Part shown: in pieces, positions 16,224 to 26,514 of the stretch
Layout of the letters: each line of letters begins with the position of its first letter
Numbering within the stretch: the first letter of the stretch is position 1
Assembly: GCA_022511125.1 (NCBI GenBank)
Contig: JAFLSD010000012.1
Span: forward strand, 1-64,000
From: Paramuribaculum sp.
GTDB lineage: Bacteria; Bacteroidota; Bacteroidia; Bacteroidales; Muribaculaceae
Direction: 5' to 3'
Length of the DNA stretch: 64,000 bases
Made by a program: the position numbers and the translations under genes
Notes under the pieces: model-generated
Told to the model about the DNA's origin: nothing
Databases searched by the model: none
Seen by the model: the letters and a program-made list of their open reading frames with translations, nothing else

Positions 16224-19097
16224 ATGAAAGATATAGACAAAAACACACATAACGACAAAGTAGCCGGGGGGGAAAGCAAATTGGAAACCGAATATCTTAA
16301 GGTTTGGGGATCTCGTGTCCACAACCTTAAGAATGTCGATGTAACAATACCGCACGGTAAATTGACTGTAATAACGGGCTTATCGGGTAGCGGTAAGTCG
16401 TCGTTGGCTTTCGACACGATCTATGCAGAAGGCCAAAGAAGATACGTTGAAACTTTTTCTTCGTATGCACGTAATATGTTGGGCGGATTGGAAAGACCGG
16501 ATGTAGACAAAATCACCGGACTGAGTCCGGTCATAGCGATCGAGCAGAAGACCGTGAACCGCAATCCTCGCAGTACCATAGGGACGACTACTGAGATTTA
16601 TGACTTTCTTCGACTTCTTTATGCAAGAACCGGAGAGGCCAGAAGCTATCTTACCGGCAAGCCCATGGTGAAATATACCGAAGAGAAAATAATCAGTCTC
16701 ATACTCGATAAATTCGACGGTAAAAAGATTTACGTTCTCGCCCCCTTGGTCAAGAACCGAAAAGGACACTACAAGGAACTATTTGAAAACCTTAGAAAGA
16801 AAGGATATGTCAACGTCCGGACCGACGGAGAGATACGCGAGATTTTACCCGGGATGAAACTTGACAGATATAAGAACCACACTATCGAACTCGTTGTTGA
16901 CCGACTGAAAGTCTCCCCTAAAGACGAATCAAGACTGCGCGATACAGTGACAGAAGCTTTGCGCCAAGGGGACAGACAGATGGCGATATTCGATCTCGAT
17001 TCCGAAACGATCAGCCATTATTCCCAGCAGCTGATGGATCCGGAAACAGGTCTATCGTATAAAGAACCGGCGCCCCATAACTTTTCATTCAATTCTCCTT
17101 TGGGTGCTTGTCCGTGCTGCAAAGGGCTGGGATTTGTGAATATAATCGATCAGGAAAAGATCATTCCCAACAGAAAACTTTCAATCCATGACGGCGGAAT
17201 CCTACCGCTTGGTAAATATAGAAACAGTATTATTTTCTGGCAAATACAGGCAATCTGCGAGAAATATGGCTGCGACTTGAAGACTCCTATCGAATCATTG
17301 CCTGAAGAAGCTCTCCACGACATTCTCAACGGAACCACCGAACGGCTTAACATCAAGAATGAGACCCTATCGACTACCCATTATTTCGCGACCTACGAAG
17401 GTATCGTGAAATATATCGAACTACAACAGAACGAAGATGCTTCAGCATCTGCTCAGAAATGGAGCGGACAGTTCTATTCAAGGAGTAAATGCCCGGAATG
17501 TAACGGACAGCGCCTAAACAAGGAAGCTCTAAATTTCTATGTAGACGGGAAAAACATAGCGGATCTGAGCAGAATGGATATCAAGACGCTTTACGATTGG
17601 AGCCGGGAGGTAGAAACAAGACTTTCTAAAACTCAGTCGGTAATAGCTCATGAGATACTAAAAGAAGTCAGGACAAGACTTGGTTTTCTCGTAGATGTAG
17701 GATTGGGATATCTTTCATTGGATCGTTCATCGGGAACGCTGTCGGGAGGAGAAAGCCAACGCATCCGGCTGGCCACACAGATAGGCTCGGAACTGGTAAA
17801 CGTGCTCTATATTCTCGACGAGCCGAGCATAGGTCTTCATCAGAGAGACAACAGAAGGCTTATCGATTCGCTGAAAAAACTCAGAGACGCCATGAACACT
17901 ATCATCGTAGTGGAGCATGACAAAGAAATGATGCTTGAATCGGACTATATAGTCGATGTTGGCCCCAAGGCCGGCAGAAAAGGGGGAGAAATAGTTTTTG
18001 AAGGTTCTCCCGAAGAGCTTTTAAAGGATAAAACTCTGACAGGAGAATATCTCAACGGTACAAGAAAAATCGAGATTCCAACGATAAGACGCAAGGGAAA
18101 CGGGAAACATCTCACTCTCACCGGAGCAACAGGCCATAATCTCAAGAACGTAACCTTATCGATACCTTTAGGGACGCTTACCTGTGTAGCAGGTGTTTCA
18201 GGCAGTGGAAAATCCTCGCTGGTGAACCATACCCTTCAGCCGATTCTTTCCCGTCATTTCTACCGTTCGAACACTGAACCGCTGCCCTACGAAGATATTA
18301 CAGGTATAGAACAAGTTGATAAGGTCGTGACTGTAGACCAATCACCGTTGGGGAAATCGCCTCGCTCAAATCCCGCCACTTATACGGGTGTTTTCACTGA
18401 CATACGCAATCTTTTCGTCAATCTGCCGGAGGCTAAAATCAGAGGTTACAAACCGGGACGTTTTTCCTTCAACGTAGCCGGCGGAAGATGCGAAGCGTGC
18501 GGAGGCAATGGATATAAAACAATAGAGATGAACTTCCTTCCCGATGTGCTTGTACCCTGCGAGGAATGTATGGGCAAGCGTTATAATCGCGAAACGTTAG
18601 AGGTGAGATATAAAGGTAAATCGATTGCCGATATACTCGATATGACCATCAACCAGGCTGTAGAATTCTTTGCCGGAGTGCCTAATATTCTAAAAAAAAT
18701 CAAAGTGCTCCAGGATATCGGTTTGGGATATATAAAACTCGGTCAGCCGTCGTCGACATTGTCGGGCGGTGAAAATCAGCGTGTGAAGTTAGCTACTGAA
18801 TTAGCCAAACGAGACACTGGAAAGACTCTGTTCATCCTCGATGAGCCGACTACTGGACTTCATTTTGAAGACATCAGAGTGCTTCTCGGAGTATTCAACC
18901 GATTGGTAGAAAAAGGGAACACGGTTTTAGTTATAGAACATAATTTGGACGTTATAAAATCAGCCGACCATATCATTGATATGGGGCCGGAAGGAGGCAA
19001 CGAAGGGGGTAGGATAATTGCTACAGGTACTCCCGAAGAGATAGCCGACGGCGACTCACCCACCGCACCTTTCCTTAGAGAAGAGCTCAACCATTGA
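16224..19097 (+). CDS. uvrA: UvrABC excision repair subunit A
   Basis: UvrA finds bulky DNA damage and hands it to UvrB. It has two ABC ATPase halves. The first Walker A (GLSGSGKSS) is at residues 52-60 and the second ([10 protein letters not shown]) lies in the C-terminal half. Signatures are [12 protein letters not shown] and [12 protein letters not shown]. Zinc sites appear as [15 protein letters not shown], and the pair CEACGGNG...CEECMGKRY. It has 957 residues, with a short extra N-terminus of about 20 residues before the conserved start ([14 protein letters not shown]). Confidence 0.95.
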   Translation: MKDIDKNTHNDKVAGGESKLETEYLKVWGSRVHNLKNVDVTIPHGKLTVITGLSGSGKSSLAFDTIYAEGQRRYVETFSSYARNMLGGLERPDVDKITGLSPVIAIEQKTVNRNPRSTIGTTTEIYDFLRLLYARTGEARSYLTGKPMVKYTEEKIISLILDKFDGKKIYVLAPLVKNRKGHYKELFENLRKKGYVNVRTDGEIREILPGMKLDRYKNHTIELVVDRLKVSPKDESRLRDTVTEALRQGDRQMAIFDLDSETISHYSQQLMDPETGLSYKEPAPHNFSFNSPLGACPCCKGLGFVNIIDQEKIIPNRKLSIHDGGILPLGKYRNSIIFWQIQAICEKYGCDLKTPIESLPEEALHDILNGTTERLNIKNETLSTTHYFATYEGIVKYIELQQNEDASASAQKWSGQFYSRSKCPECNGQRLNKEALNFYVDGKNIADLSRMDIKTLYDWSREVETRLSKTQSVIAHEILKEVRTRLGFLVDVGLGYLSLDRSSGTLSGGESQRIRLATQIGSELVNVLYILDEPSIGLHQRDNRRLIDSLKKLRDAMNTIIVVEHDKEMMLESDYIVDVGPKAGRKGGEIVFEGSPEELLKDKTLTGEYLNGTRKIEIPTIRRKGNGKHLTLTGATGHNLKNVTLSIPLGTLTCVAGVSGSGKSSLVNHTLQPILSRHFYRSNTEPLPYEDITGIEQVDKVVTVDQSPLGKSPRSNPATYTGVFTDIRNLFVNLPEAKIRGYKPGRFSFNVAGGRCEACGGNGYKTIEMNFLPDVLVPCEECMGKRYNRETLEVRYKGKSIADILDMTINQAVEFFAGVPNILKKIKVLQDIGLGYIKLGQPSSTLSGGENQRVKLATELAKRDTGKTLFILDEPTTGLHFEDIRVLLGVFNRLVEKGNTVLVIEHNLDVIKSADHIIDMGPEGGNEGGRIIATGTPEEIADGDSPTAPFLREELNH

Positions 19098-19113
19098 TTA
19101 AATCAAATAAATC

Positions 19114-19542
19114 ATGACAACCTTACCACCAATAGAAAAAATATATGAAGCGTGGACCGCTGTCGCAGACGGTCGCGTTGAACTCTCCGACACGAACGCT
19201 AAAGTTTCATCTTCAGACGGGACCAAAGAATATACCGTACGTTTCGCGGGCGACACATATTCTTCAAACGATAATGCGACATTCTGGAGAGGTTATGCCG
19301 GTTATCCTGTGATTGCTGTTCTCATGCTCCAAGGCAAACTACCTTTAGATCTCGACGAAGCAAAAAAATGGAAAGGAATCAACTGGACATCCGTCAACAA
19401 AAAGCATCGCAACAATTATCAGGCCGCTGTGAAGGAAATTGAAGAAGAACGCGGGCTTGCCCCAGAGCCCTCGGCAACAGCCGCCTCAAAAGTCATGGAT
19501 GCCCTCAAGCAACTACCCATACAGATAAAACGCAAAATCTAA
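19114..19542 (+). CDS. Conserved hypothetical protein
   Basis: This is a 142-residue soluble protein that I do not recognise. It starts 16 bases after uvrA and is probably on the same transcript. It has no signal peptide or membrane segment. The middle holds an aromatic, Gly-rich patch (ATFWRGYAGYPVIAVLMLQG), followed by a highly charged region (KKHRNNYQAAVKEIEEERG) and a helical tail. The layout suggests a small globular DNA- or protein-binding module, but no function can be given. Confidence 0.55.
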   Translation: MTTLPPIEKIYEAWTAVADGRVELSDTNAKVSSSDGTKEYTVRFAGDTYSSNDNATFWRGYAGYPVIAVLMLQGKLPLDLDEAKKWKGINWTSVNKKHRNNYQAAVKEIEEERGLAPEPSATAASKVMDALKQLPIQIKRKI

Positions 19543-19930
19543 AACCACAACAATTTTATTATTTATAATTTTCAAAGTCTAAAAATATATTTTGTATCAA
19601 TATTTACCCCTTCAAATTTGAAATCATTGAAAGACTTTGACATGAATTAAATTTTCATTTTTTCCCTTTGCTTCGTAAAATTGGGGAATTATGAAAAGGA
19701 AATAATTATTCATCGGCAAAAAAATTCATAATGATATTGTCAGGCTTGATTATTTGCATAACTGTTCAGGAGCAGTCATCGCGCTTAATAGAAGACGTGG
19801 TTAAAAGTTGCCGGAAGTAGTTCCGGGAATGAAGGACGGCTAACCGGTTAATTTGTGGTTTGTCTATTCAGCAGGTTTCAAGATGTGTTAGGAATCGTTA
19901 GTTTTATTTAAGTTTCTCTACTTTACAATA
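19543..19930. other. Intergenic region without a recognised gene
   Basis: About 390 bases. The first 200 are very AT-rich. The part from 19735 to 19900 is closer to coding composition but has only a 29-codon frame with no supporting features. It may contain the 3' end of the uvrA transcript or a small RNA; I see no clear promoter or terminator on the plus strand. Confidence 0.4.
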
Positions 19931-19971
19931 AAAAAACACCTCAACGGTAAAAAAGTTAAGAGGTGTTTTTT
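19931..19971 (-). terminator. Terminator of tRNA-Leu
   Basis: A stem of at least 10 bp (AAAACACCTC with GAGGTGTTTT) is flanked by A runs on one side and T runs on the other, so it works on the minus strand just past the tRNA and could also work on the plus strand. Confidence 0.75.
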
Positions 19972-19972
19972 G

Positions 19973-20056
19973 TGCTCGAAGCGGGACTCGAACCCGCACA
20001 GCTGCAATAGCCAAAGGATTTTAAGTCCTTCGTGTCTACCATTCCACCATTCGAGC
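19973..20056 (-). tRNA. tRNA-Leu (anticodon TAA)
   Basis: The minus strand gives acceptor GCTCGAA pairing with TTCGAGC and discriminator A. The anticodon stem AAGGA/TCCTT encloses CTTAAAA, giving TAA. A long variable arm, typical of Leu, and the T arm GCGGG-TTCGAGT-CCCGC follow. CCA is not encoded. Confidence 0.95.
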
Positions 20057-20171
20057 AGTGAGCAGACTTTTGTGAGTGCAAATTTATGATTTTGTTTCGG
20101 ATTATGCAATAATACTGTCTTTGTTACAAAGAAAGGAAGTGGTTTTTTCTAATTTTTATTGAAATGTTGGT

Positions 20172-20179
20172 TAACTTTG
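20172..20179 (+). promoter_or_regulatory. -7 element for the 20204 gene
   Basis: TAACTTTG matches TAnnTTTG. It lies 24 bases before ATG 20204 and inside the longer frame that would begin at TTG 20159, so the shorter start is more likely. Confidence 0.5.
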
Positions 20180-20203
20180 CGATGTGAACGAGATTTCAAT
20201 TCC

Positions 20204-21070
20204 ATGGCCAATTCTTTCGTCGATTCAGCATCAGAGTTTCTAAAAAAGTGGACCGATTCGCTTATAAGCGTTGCAAAGTTAGCAGTTGGCTCGCATCGTC
20301 AACGTATATCTCCGAAGTTAAGGTCGGGAAAGAAACTTATTGTTTTAGGGAACGGGTCGTCTTTACGTGAAACAATCAGGGATTATGAGCCGATTTTACA
20401 GACTCATACTCTTTTGGCTGTGAATTTTGCAGCTATCACGGAGGAGTTCACGAGACTTCGGCCGGCGTATTATGTTATGGTTGACCCGGTATTTTTCGAT
20501 ACGGATTCGAAAAACATGAACGTTGAGCGCCTTCATGAAAGGCTTAATTGTGTCGACTGGGAAATGACATTATTCGTTCCATTCAAAGAATTGAAAAAGT
20601 CATACTGGCTGACAAACGAAAATGTCACTGTAGTCGGCTTCAATTTTTTAGGGATTGAAGGCTTTAAAGGGCTTTGTAATTGGGCTTTCAAATCCGGCCG
20701 GGGTATGCCACGTCCTCGAAATGTGCTCATTCCTTCGCTAATGATAGGTTTGTGGCTTGGATATAAAGAAATATATATTACCGGCGCAGATCATTCCTGG
20801 ACCAAGACGCTGGAGGTCGACGAAACCAATACGGTAGTCAGCGTTCAGCCTCATTTCTATGAAGAAAGCGCCGAGGAGAAAAGGCGTGTGGAATCAGTTT
20901 ACAAGAACGTCAAGCTATATGAAATTTTAGATAGTTTCCGCGTAGCTTTCAAGTCTTATTTTGAAATAAAACGTTTCGCCGCAAGAGAAAGTGCAAACAT
21001 CTATAATTCCACTCCCGGAAGTTTTATAGATGCTTTCCCTCGACGCCCGCTTTCGTCGATTATGGATTAA
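20204..21070 (+). CDS. DUF115/sialyltransferase-like protein
   Basis: This is a 288-residue cytoplasmic protein. The stretch KLIVLGNGSSLRET (residues 44-57) is the nucleotide-binding start seen in DUF115 (MptE-like, also in Maf flagellin nonulosonate transferases) and in Campylobacter Cst sialyltransferases (GT42). The later part has YYVMVDPVFF, and a GADHSW motif where such enzymes have a conserved histidine. It may transfer or handle an acidic sugar. The nearby genes for nonulosonate activation (23012-24773) fit this but are on the other strand. Its last 11 bases overlap pgeF tail to tail. The family call is moderate and the substrate is a guess. Confidence 0.55.
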   Translation: MANSFVDSASEFLKKWTDSLISVAKLAVGSHRQRISPKLRSGKKLIVLGNGSSLRETIRDYEPILQTHTLLAVNFAAITEEFTRLRPAYYVMVDPVFFDTDSKNMNVERLHERLNCVDWEMTLFVPFKELKKSYWLTNENVTVVGFNFLGIEGFKGLCNWAFKSGRGMPRPRNVLIPSLMIGLWLGYKEIYITGADHSWTKTLEVDETNTVVSVQPHFYEESAEEKRRVESVYKNVKLYEILDSFRVAFKSYFEIKRFAARESANIYNSTPGSFIDAFPRRPLSSIMD

Positions 21071-21800
21071 TCATGATTACGGAAGCGATACGACCTGTAT
21101 CAATTCCGTCGCGGCGTGCCGAATACAGATTTTCTTCGTCAGCAAAAGTACATTGTCCCGATTCTTTAATATTTTCAGGACGAACTCCAACTTTCATGAG
21201 ACGATTGACTGTAAGACGGTTTAAATCGGCATAATATTTTCCATTTTCAGCTATTAATTCGTCGGGAGACAGGACAGACTTCATTTCTTCACCAACCTCA
21301 TAGTTTCGGGCGGAAATGTGAGGTCCCAATTGAGCCAAAATTCTCGCGGGCTTGGCTCCAAGATTGATCATATTTGCTATCGTATTTTCAACAATACCAT
21401 TTACCAAGCCTTTCCAGCCGCCATGAACGATTGCCACAACCGGAATTACGGGGTCAACCAAAAACAGCGGGACACAATCGGCAGTGTGGATTATCAAGGG
21501 CTTACCTGGGAGATCGGTTACAAGCGCGTCAAGATTGTCGAGTTCGGGACTGTCGGTGTCGAAAAGACTGTCGACTATCTCTACGTTAGCGGAATGAGTC
21601 TGATGAGGAATAATCAACTCTTTTTCATCAACGCCCAATTCGAGTGCGAGTTCTTTCCTACACGATTCAACATGGCCGGGGTCATCGTTGACGTAACCGC
21701 ATGTATTAAAACCGTTATAATTTCCATTGTAGTTCGCGCTATCTCTCAGAGTCGAGAAAGCTGTGATACCGTCGGCAATAGCAAAATTACTTTTCTTCAT
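21060..21800 (-). CDS. pgeF: Peptidoglycan editing factor / YfiH-type copper oxidoreductase
   Basis: This is a 246-residue member of the multicopper polyphenol oxidase (YfiH/PgeF) family, which removes misbuilt UDP-MurNAc-Ser products during wall synthesis. The metal site is visible: His69 in HQTHSA, Cys109 in TADCVP and His126 in VHGGWKG. The open frame runs to 21911, but ATG 21800 is the likely start because the family begins there and the extra part lies inside obgE. It overlaps the end of obgE by 14 bases and the convergent 20204 gene by 11. Confidence 0.85.
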   Translation of the reverse strand: MKKSNFAIADGITAFSTLRDSANYNGNYNGFNTCGYVNDDPGHVESCRKELALELGVDEKELIIPHQTHSANVEIVDSLFDTDSPELDNLDALVTDLPGKPLIIHTADCVPLFLVDPVIPVVAIVHGGWKGLVNGIVENTIANMINLGAKPARILAQLGPHISARNYEVGEEMKSVLSPDELIAENGKYYADLNRLTVNRLMKVGVRPENIKESGQCTFADEENLYSARRDGIDTGRIASVIMINP

Positions 21801-22974
21801 GTTCCAGATCGTTTTCAAATTCATTGTCATCCCATGCGTCCCAGTCGTGTTCGAAAATTTCGTCGAGTTCTTCTTCGTCATTGACTCGTGGAGAATCGAT
21901 AACCAGTTCATCTTCTTCGCGTAGACGATGATGACCGTCGAGGGGTCTATGGGTTATAGAGGGTGTGGCAATTCTGTTGGATTCATCATTGACGGCACCC
22001 CAAAGTATATCTTTCAGTTTATCAAGTCCTTCTCCAGTCACTGCCGAAATGAACACATAAGGAATATCCTCGGGCAGTGTCGTAGCGATAGCAGATTTGA
22101 GCTCGTCGTCGAGCATGTCGCTCTTAGAGATTGCGAGAATCCTTTGTTTGTCCATGAGCTGCGGGTTGAATTTCCGCAGTTCATCCAAGAGTATGTCGTA
22201 TTGCGTTTTGATATCGTCGGCATCAGCGGGAATCATGAATAACAGCACCGCATTCCGCTCGATATGACGCAGGAAACGAAGCCCGAGTCCTTTTCCTTCG
22301 CTGGCGCCCTCGATTATACCGGGAATATCGGCCATTACAAAAGAACGGTTGTCACGATAGGGTACGATGCCGAGCTGAGGCTCCATGGTTGTGAAAGGAT
22401 AGTCGGCAATCTTAGGCTTAGCAGCAGAAATTGATGAAAGAAGTGTGGATTTTCCGGCGTTCGGAAACCCTACAAGACCAACGTCGGCAAGTAGCTTCAA
22501 TTCAAGAATCACGGTTCGTTCCTGCGCTGGTTCTCCAGGCTGGGCATATCGCGGAGTGCGATTTGTCGGAGATTTAAAGTGCCAGTTCCCAAGTCCTCCC
22601 CTACCTCCGGGAAGAAGAACCACTTCCTCGCCGTCGTAAGTGACTTCGCAGATATATTGCCCGGTTTCGGCATCAAACACCACCGTCCCACAAGGGACGT
22701 CAATCACAACGTCTTCACCATTTTTCCCCGAACTGCGCCCTTCTGATCCTGACTGGCCGTTTTGGGCAAATATATGACGTCGGTATCTCAAAGGGAGCAA
22801 TGTCCACATATGGCTATTTCCTTTGAGGATAATGTCACCTCCTTTTCCTCCGTCGCCTCCGTCGGGTCCTCCTTTGGGTATATATTTAGCGCGATAAAAA
22901 TGTCTTGATCCAGCTCCTCCTTTTCCGGAGCGGCATAATATTTTGACGTAATCTATAAAATTTGAATCTGCCAT
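21787..22974 (-). CDS. obgE: Obg-family GTPase
   Basis: This essential GTPase acts in large ribosomal subunit assembly and stress control. The Gly-rich Obg fold fills residues 1-160 ([14 protein letters not shown] and neighbours). The G domain begins with [10 protein letters not shown] at 169-178, then [15 protein letters not shown] and SKSD. The C-terminal tail of about 60 residues is acidic, ending HEEK. It is 395 residues. It lies in a minus-strand run with sugar-activation genes upstream and pgeF downstream. Confidence 0.95.
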   Translation of the reverse strand: MADSNFIDYVKILCRSGKGGAGSRHFYRAKYIPKGGPDGGDGGKGGDIILKGNSHMWTLLPLRYRRHIFAQNGQSGSEGRSSGKNGEDVVIDVPCGTVVFDAETGQYICEVTYDGEEVVLLPGGRGGLGNWHFKSPTNRTPRYAQPGEPAQERTVILELKLLADVGLVGFPNAGKSTLLSSISAAKPKIADYPFTTMEPQLGIVPYRDNRSFVMADIPGIIEGASEGKGLGLRFLRHIERNAVLLFMIPADADDIKTQYDILLDELRKFNPQLMDKQRILAISKSDMLDDELKSAIATTLPEDIPYVFISAVTGEGLDKLKDILWGAVNDESNRIATPSITHRPLDGHHRLREEDELVIDSPRVNDEEELDEIFEHDWDAWDDNEFENDLEHEEK

Positions 22975-23011
22975 AACGTTTGATTTTAAATCCGTTTTTC
23001 TATATAAACAA

Positions 23012-24070
23012 TCAAATCCGATGGCGGTTCAGATTGCTGATATGCCTCATAAGCTCCTGAGCATGGCTAAAATCAACAGGGGATCCGATATCAATCCATG
23101 TGCCGTTTATTGGATAGAAAGTAACTTTGCCGCCTCCAGCGATGACTTTCTCTATAAGATCGGTTGCGTCGGTTCTGAAGTCAGAGGTTACAGTGGAAAG
23201 AACAGCATTAGAGAAGATATATATTCCGGCATTGGCGAAATAGGAATATGACGGCTTTTCTTCAATGCCGGTGACAGATGATGAATCAGTCGATAGGATA
23301 GCATAGGGTACCGAGACATTATAGGGAATGGCAGCTATGGTAACGTCGGCGTTTTCATTAATGTGACGCAAATACATGTCTTCTATTGATATCGTAGTAA
23401 GCAGATCGGCGTTCATCACGAGCGTATCGCCTTTCTCGGGTAAATCAATCAGCGAGACGGATCCTATCGTTCCGAGAAATTTATTTTCGCGGACCGTGTT
23501 GACCTGACTGCCTTCAAAATGGGCTTCTATCTGCTCAGCCATGTAATTTACAGTGACCCATATATCAGAAATGCCATAGAGATTGAGCAGATCGATATTG
23601 TAATCTATGATCGGCTTGCCCTGAATGGGAAGGAGAGGTTTTGGAGTGGAGAGGGTAAGAGGACGGAGCCGCTCTCCTTTTCCTCCAGCCATCAAGACTG
23701 CTGATAATGGCAGTTTAGTCAGGGTTTCGGTTGTGTCAATAAAATCGACTATCCTCCCTTCAGCATCAAGAGAAGGGACAAGAGAAATACCTAAATCCCT
23801 TATTTCTTTCAATTTACTTATATCTTTGTTTTCGCTATCGAGCGCGCGGAATGTTTTGAACATAACTTCCGAAACGGGAGCCGCAATATCGATACCTTTC
23901 AAAAGACCTCGTCTTATGTCACCGTCTGTGAGACTTCCTTTCATCCTACCTTCGGAGTCGACTACCGCAAGAGTCATTTCTCCACCCGAAAGGGAATTGA
24001 GCTTTTCAAGCGCCTCTAAAATCGTGGCGTTCACGCCGATGATATGTTTTTCTTTTTCTTCAGTTTTCAT
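23012..24070 (-). CDS. CBS-domain nucleotidyltransferase (PtmE-like)
   Basis: This is a 352-residue protein with two CBS modules (about 1-118) followed by a sugar-phosphate nucleotidyltransferase domain that starts [14 protein letters not shown] (127-140). The same architecture is found in PtmE, the glucosamine-1-phosphate guanylyltransferase of the Campylobacter legionaminic acid pathway, and in related hexose-1-phosphate transferases. The CBS part suggests control by a nucleotide. Its start overlaps the end of the CMP-sugar synthetase gene by 11 bases, which ties the two functions together. The exact sugar is inferred. Confidence 0.75.
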   Translation of the reverse strand: MKTEEKEKHIIGVNATILEALEKLNSLSGGEMTLAVVDSEGRMKGSLTDGDIRRGLLKGIDIAAPVSEVMFKTFRALDSENKDISKLKEIRDLGISLVPSLDAEGRIVDFIDTTETLTKLPLSAVLMAGGKGERLRPLTLSTPKPLLPIQGKPIIDYNIDLLNLYGISDIWVTVNYMAEQIEAHFEGSQVNTVRENKFLGTIGSVSLIDLPEKGDTLVMNADLLTTISIEDMYLRHINENADVTIAAIPYNVSVPYAILSTDSSSVTGIEEKPSYSYFANAGIYIFSNAVLSTVTSDFRTDATDLIEKVIAGGGKVTFYPINGTWIDIGSPVDFSHAQELMRHISNLNRHRI

Positions 24071-24773
24071 TTGAATTGTCTTTGAGTTCTCTCATGACTG
24101 TTTCAGCAATAGCCCAATCTAAGGGTGTATCAAGATCGACACTCCTTATCTTGTCCATTTTATGTCCGATTCTTTTTTTCATAGCACCTATTTCAGTCTG
24201 CCTTATCGATCGGGGATTGATGATATAGACAGCACCGTTGAACTGAAATGCTTCAGGAGCGTCCTGTCGCCGAATTATGCACCCGTCGCCTTTTGAGATG
24301 TGCATGTAGCCGGTTTCGGGATTAATTTCATAGCAATTGAAATATGGATTCGTATCGGCATCGACAATAGTTGTAACCAAGTCGAGTTCCGCGTTATATA
24401 ATTTCAAACATTCTTCCACGTCTGCGACTGTTCGGAGAGGAGAAGTTGGTTGTAAAAGGCAGATTTTGGAATAAGAAATGTTGTTTTTATCAGCAAAATC
24501 CATCGCATCAAGAATAGCATCACGCGTAGATGCCTGATCGGATGCGAGTTCGGATGGACGACGATAAGGAACCTTCAGACCAGTAGATTTTGCACAATCG
24601 ATAATCTCATCGGAATCCGTGCTAAGTATAATATGCTCATCGTCAGCAATCTTCCGTGCGACATCAATGGTGTAATGCAATAGGGGGCGTCCACAGAAAT
24701 CCTTTATATTTTTTTTAGGGATTCCCTTGCTGCCTCCACGGGCGGGTATTATTACGAGAAGATCTTTTTCCAT
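24060..24773 (-). CDS. Acylneuraminate cytidylyltransferase family protein (NeuA/LegF-like)
   Basis: The family activates nine-carbon acidic sugars by forming CMP-sugar. The N-terminal signature IIPARGGSKGIPKKN is clear, followed by LLQPTSPLR and a region with QFNGAVYIINP. It is about 237 residues, as in the legionaminate/pseudaminate enzymes. Two starts are possible, ATG 24782 and ATG 24773; the second follows the upstream stop by one base and is used here. The synthase genes needed to make such a sugar are not in this window. Confidence 0.8.
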   Translation of the reverse strand: MEKDLLVIIPARGGSKGIPKKNIKDFCGRPLLHYTIDVARKIADDEHIILSTDSDEIIDCAKSTGLKVPYRRPSELASDQASTRDAILDAMDFADKNNISYSKICLLQPTSPLRTVADVEECLKLYNAELDLVTTIVDADTNPYFNCYEINPETGYMHISKGDGCIIRRQDAPEAFQFNGAVYIINPRSIRQTEIGAMKKRIGHKMDKIRSVDLDTPLDWAIAETVMRELKDNSNEN

Positions 24774-24774
24774 T

Positions 24775-25749
24775 TTATGCATTCATTATCAACCAAATAG
24801 TGTAAATAATATACAACGCTACAAGTATAGAACCTTCGGGTCGTGTAATTGTCCGGGTCTTATAAAACTTGGCAACGACCCAAAAGAGAATGGCAGCTAT
24901 CAACTGTACGGAAAGGTCGACATAACCAATATTTCCAAAACTCAATGGCCGGACGACCGCTGTAGTTCCGAGTACCAAAAAGATGTTGAAGATATTACTG
25001 CCTATGACGTTGCCAAGTGCAATGTCAGGTTTGCCTTTCAATGCAGCGGTAACAGAAGTGGCAAGTTCCGGCAGAGATGATCCGGCCGCCACAATTGTGA
25101 GTCCTATAATTGCCTCGCTGACACCAAGTGCAGCCGCCACTCCCGATGCTCCTCTTACGAACCATTCTCCTCCCGCTACGAGCCCAGCCAGTCCGAGAAT
25201 CACAAAAATCAGCGCCTTAGGCCATCCCATATTCTTTTTGGATGAAGCATTCTCTGCCAATGGATCGTCAGGAGCCGCAGATCGTGCGCTTTCAAATGTG
25301 AACCTTAGAAAAATAACGAAGAAAAGCAAGAGCAATAGTCCGTCGACTCTTGACACTTGCATAGGGGCGTGAGAGTCGATAATCGGAGCCAATCCAATGA
25401 TGAACAAGGAAACAGCAGCCAGAAGCACCAATGGTATCTCATTGTTCATCACACTTTTTTTTACCTTAATCGGTTTAATGACGGCCGTCAGCCCTAATAT
25501 GATGAAGATATTGAAGATGTTGCTACCGACGACGTTTCCCACAGCGAGCTCCGATGATCCTTTTATAGCCGAGAATAGACCGATAACCAGCTCAGGTGCA
25601 GATGTACCGAAAGCGACAATAGTCAAACCTGTAACAAGTTCAGATATACCGCATTTACGAGCGATAGCAGCAGCTCCGTCGGTGAGTATATTCGCGCCGA
25701 TAAGGATAACAACCACTCCTAAAGCAAGTAATAACAGATTGATCCACAT
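24775..25749 (-). CDS. Calcium/sodium antiporter (CaCA family)
   Basis: This inner-membrane exchanger has 324 residues, about ten helices and the two alpha repeats of the family. The first is VAFGTSAPELVIG with VGSNIFNI, the second is AAGSSLPELATS with IGSNIFNI. The acidic residue in each PEL is the ion-binding one. It is the first gene of a minus-strand run; TATTTTTG at 25771-25778 (minus strand) may be its -7 element, but no -33 is evident. Its link to the sugar genes downstream is only positional. Confidence 0.9.
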   Translation of the reverse strand: MWINLLLLALGVVVILIGANILTDGAAAIARKCGISELVTGLTIVAFGTSAPELVIGLFSAIKGSSELAVGNVVGSNIFNIFIILGLTAVIKPIKVKKSVMNNEIPLVLLAAVSLFIIGLAPIIDSHAPMQVSRVDGLLLLLFFVIFLRFTFESARSAAPDDPLAENASSKKNMGWPKALIFVILGLAGLVAGGEWFVRGASGVAAALGVSEAIIGLTIVAAGSSLPELATSVTAALKGKPDIALGNVIGSNIFNIFLVLGTTAVVRPLSFGNIGYVDLSVQLIAAILFWVVAKFYKTRTITRPEGSILVALYIIYTIWLIMNA

Positions 25750-25798
25750 AGATGAGAACTATTGTAGCTGCAAAAATACAAAATAAAAATAACGGAAT

Positions 25799-25832
25799 AA
25801 AAAAAGTGCGCTATAATCACTTACCGCGCACT
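25799..25832 (-). terminator. Terminator of tRNA-His
   Basis: A 7-bp stem AGTGCGC/GCGCACT (25805-25811 with 25826-25832) is followed on the minus strand by a T-rich tract. Confidence 0.65.
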
Positions 25833-25863
25833 AACCTTTATTATCCTATTAACTATAAAGTGG

Positions 25864-25938
25864 GGTGAATAGTGGGATTCGAACCCACGACCTTCGGAAC
25901 CACAATCCGACGTTCTAACCAACTGAACTATACTCACC
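25864..25938 (-). tRNA. tRNA-His (anticodon GTG)
   Basis: The minus strand gives acceptor GTGAGTA with TATTCAC plus the extra G at the 5' end facing discriminator C, the mark of tRNA-His. The anticodon loop TTGTGGT holds GTG. CCA is encoded next to it at 25861-25863. Confidence 0.95.
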
Positions 25939-26025
25939 ATCTATAATCTCCGGCCTCCGCCGGTGTTTTGACTGTGCAAAGGTACAAACATTTTTTGATA
26001 CCACAACGCGAAAAAGCAACTTTTT

Positions 26026-26514
26026 TCAATTTGTGATCCTTATATAGATGTTTGCTGCCGATCCGACACGGTAGCGAGTCAAAGCATAGCCTTTTTCCGC
26101 CGCCTCTCCCGACAAAGGAGTGCCGAGTCGAAAAATATCATAGGTACTATGACATTTCGGACAGTACCCTGCCATAGCATCGAGGTCAACATTGATTCTC
26201 ACTGAAGCGGTACGCTCCACCGGACAAGCCAGATCGTAGGCATGTGGAACGCCCTCAAAATCCCCTACGAGCAGAACGCCTCCAAAGCCAGTCTGAGCAT
26301 AGTCGGTGTAGGGGAAATTAGTGGGGACACGTTCGGATTTGATGAAACGCCTTGTGTCAGTTGCTCCCGCAACGCCGTAGAGTTGCCATTCGCCGACAGT
26401 AGCAAACGAGATATTGACCGGAGCATACGGGATACGTTCATCGTCGACAGTCTCGCAGGCTGCCAATCCCACACTCAAGCCAATAAACACGCTTATGAAC
26501 TTACGTTTAAGCAA
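26026..26514 (-). CDS. Rieske-like lipoprotein with incomplete cluster site
   Basis: This is a 162-residue exported protein with a lipobox (LAAC, Cys20), so it is probably anchored to the outer membrane. The C-terminal half looks like a Rieske domain. The second ligand box is CPKCHSTYD (Cys118, Cys121, His122), with a following LGTPLSGEA like the Rieske GxxxxGPA. The first box reads LACPVE, so Cys97 is kept but the usual histidine two residues later is missing. It may bind a different metal or none. The start is TTG at 26514, overlapping the upstream stop by eight bases; no ATG is available before the signal peptide. It is last in the pyrE run. Confidence 0.65.
   Translation of the reverse strand: MLKRKFISVFIGLSVGLAACETVDDERIPYAPVNISFATVGEWQLYGVAGATDTRRFIKSERVPTNFPYTDYAQTGFGGVLLVGDFEGVPHAYDLACPVERTASVRINVDLDAMAGYCPKCHSTYDIFRLGTPLSGEAAEKGYALTRYRVGSAANIYIRITN

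Noticed and set aside
19801..19812. Reverse match to GGCAACTTTTA of the shared promoter element
   Set aside because: Only 11 bases match and the flanks do not follow the other two copies; no promoter is at the expected offset.
19731..19820. A 29-codon frame in the spacer after uvrA
   Set aside because: No ribosome-binding sequence, promoter, or recognisable composition; likely chance.
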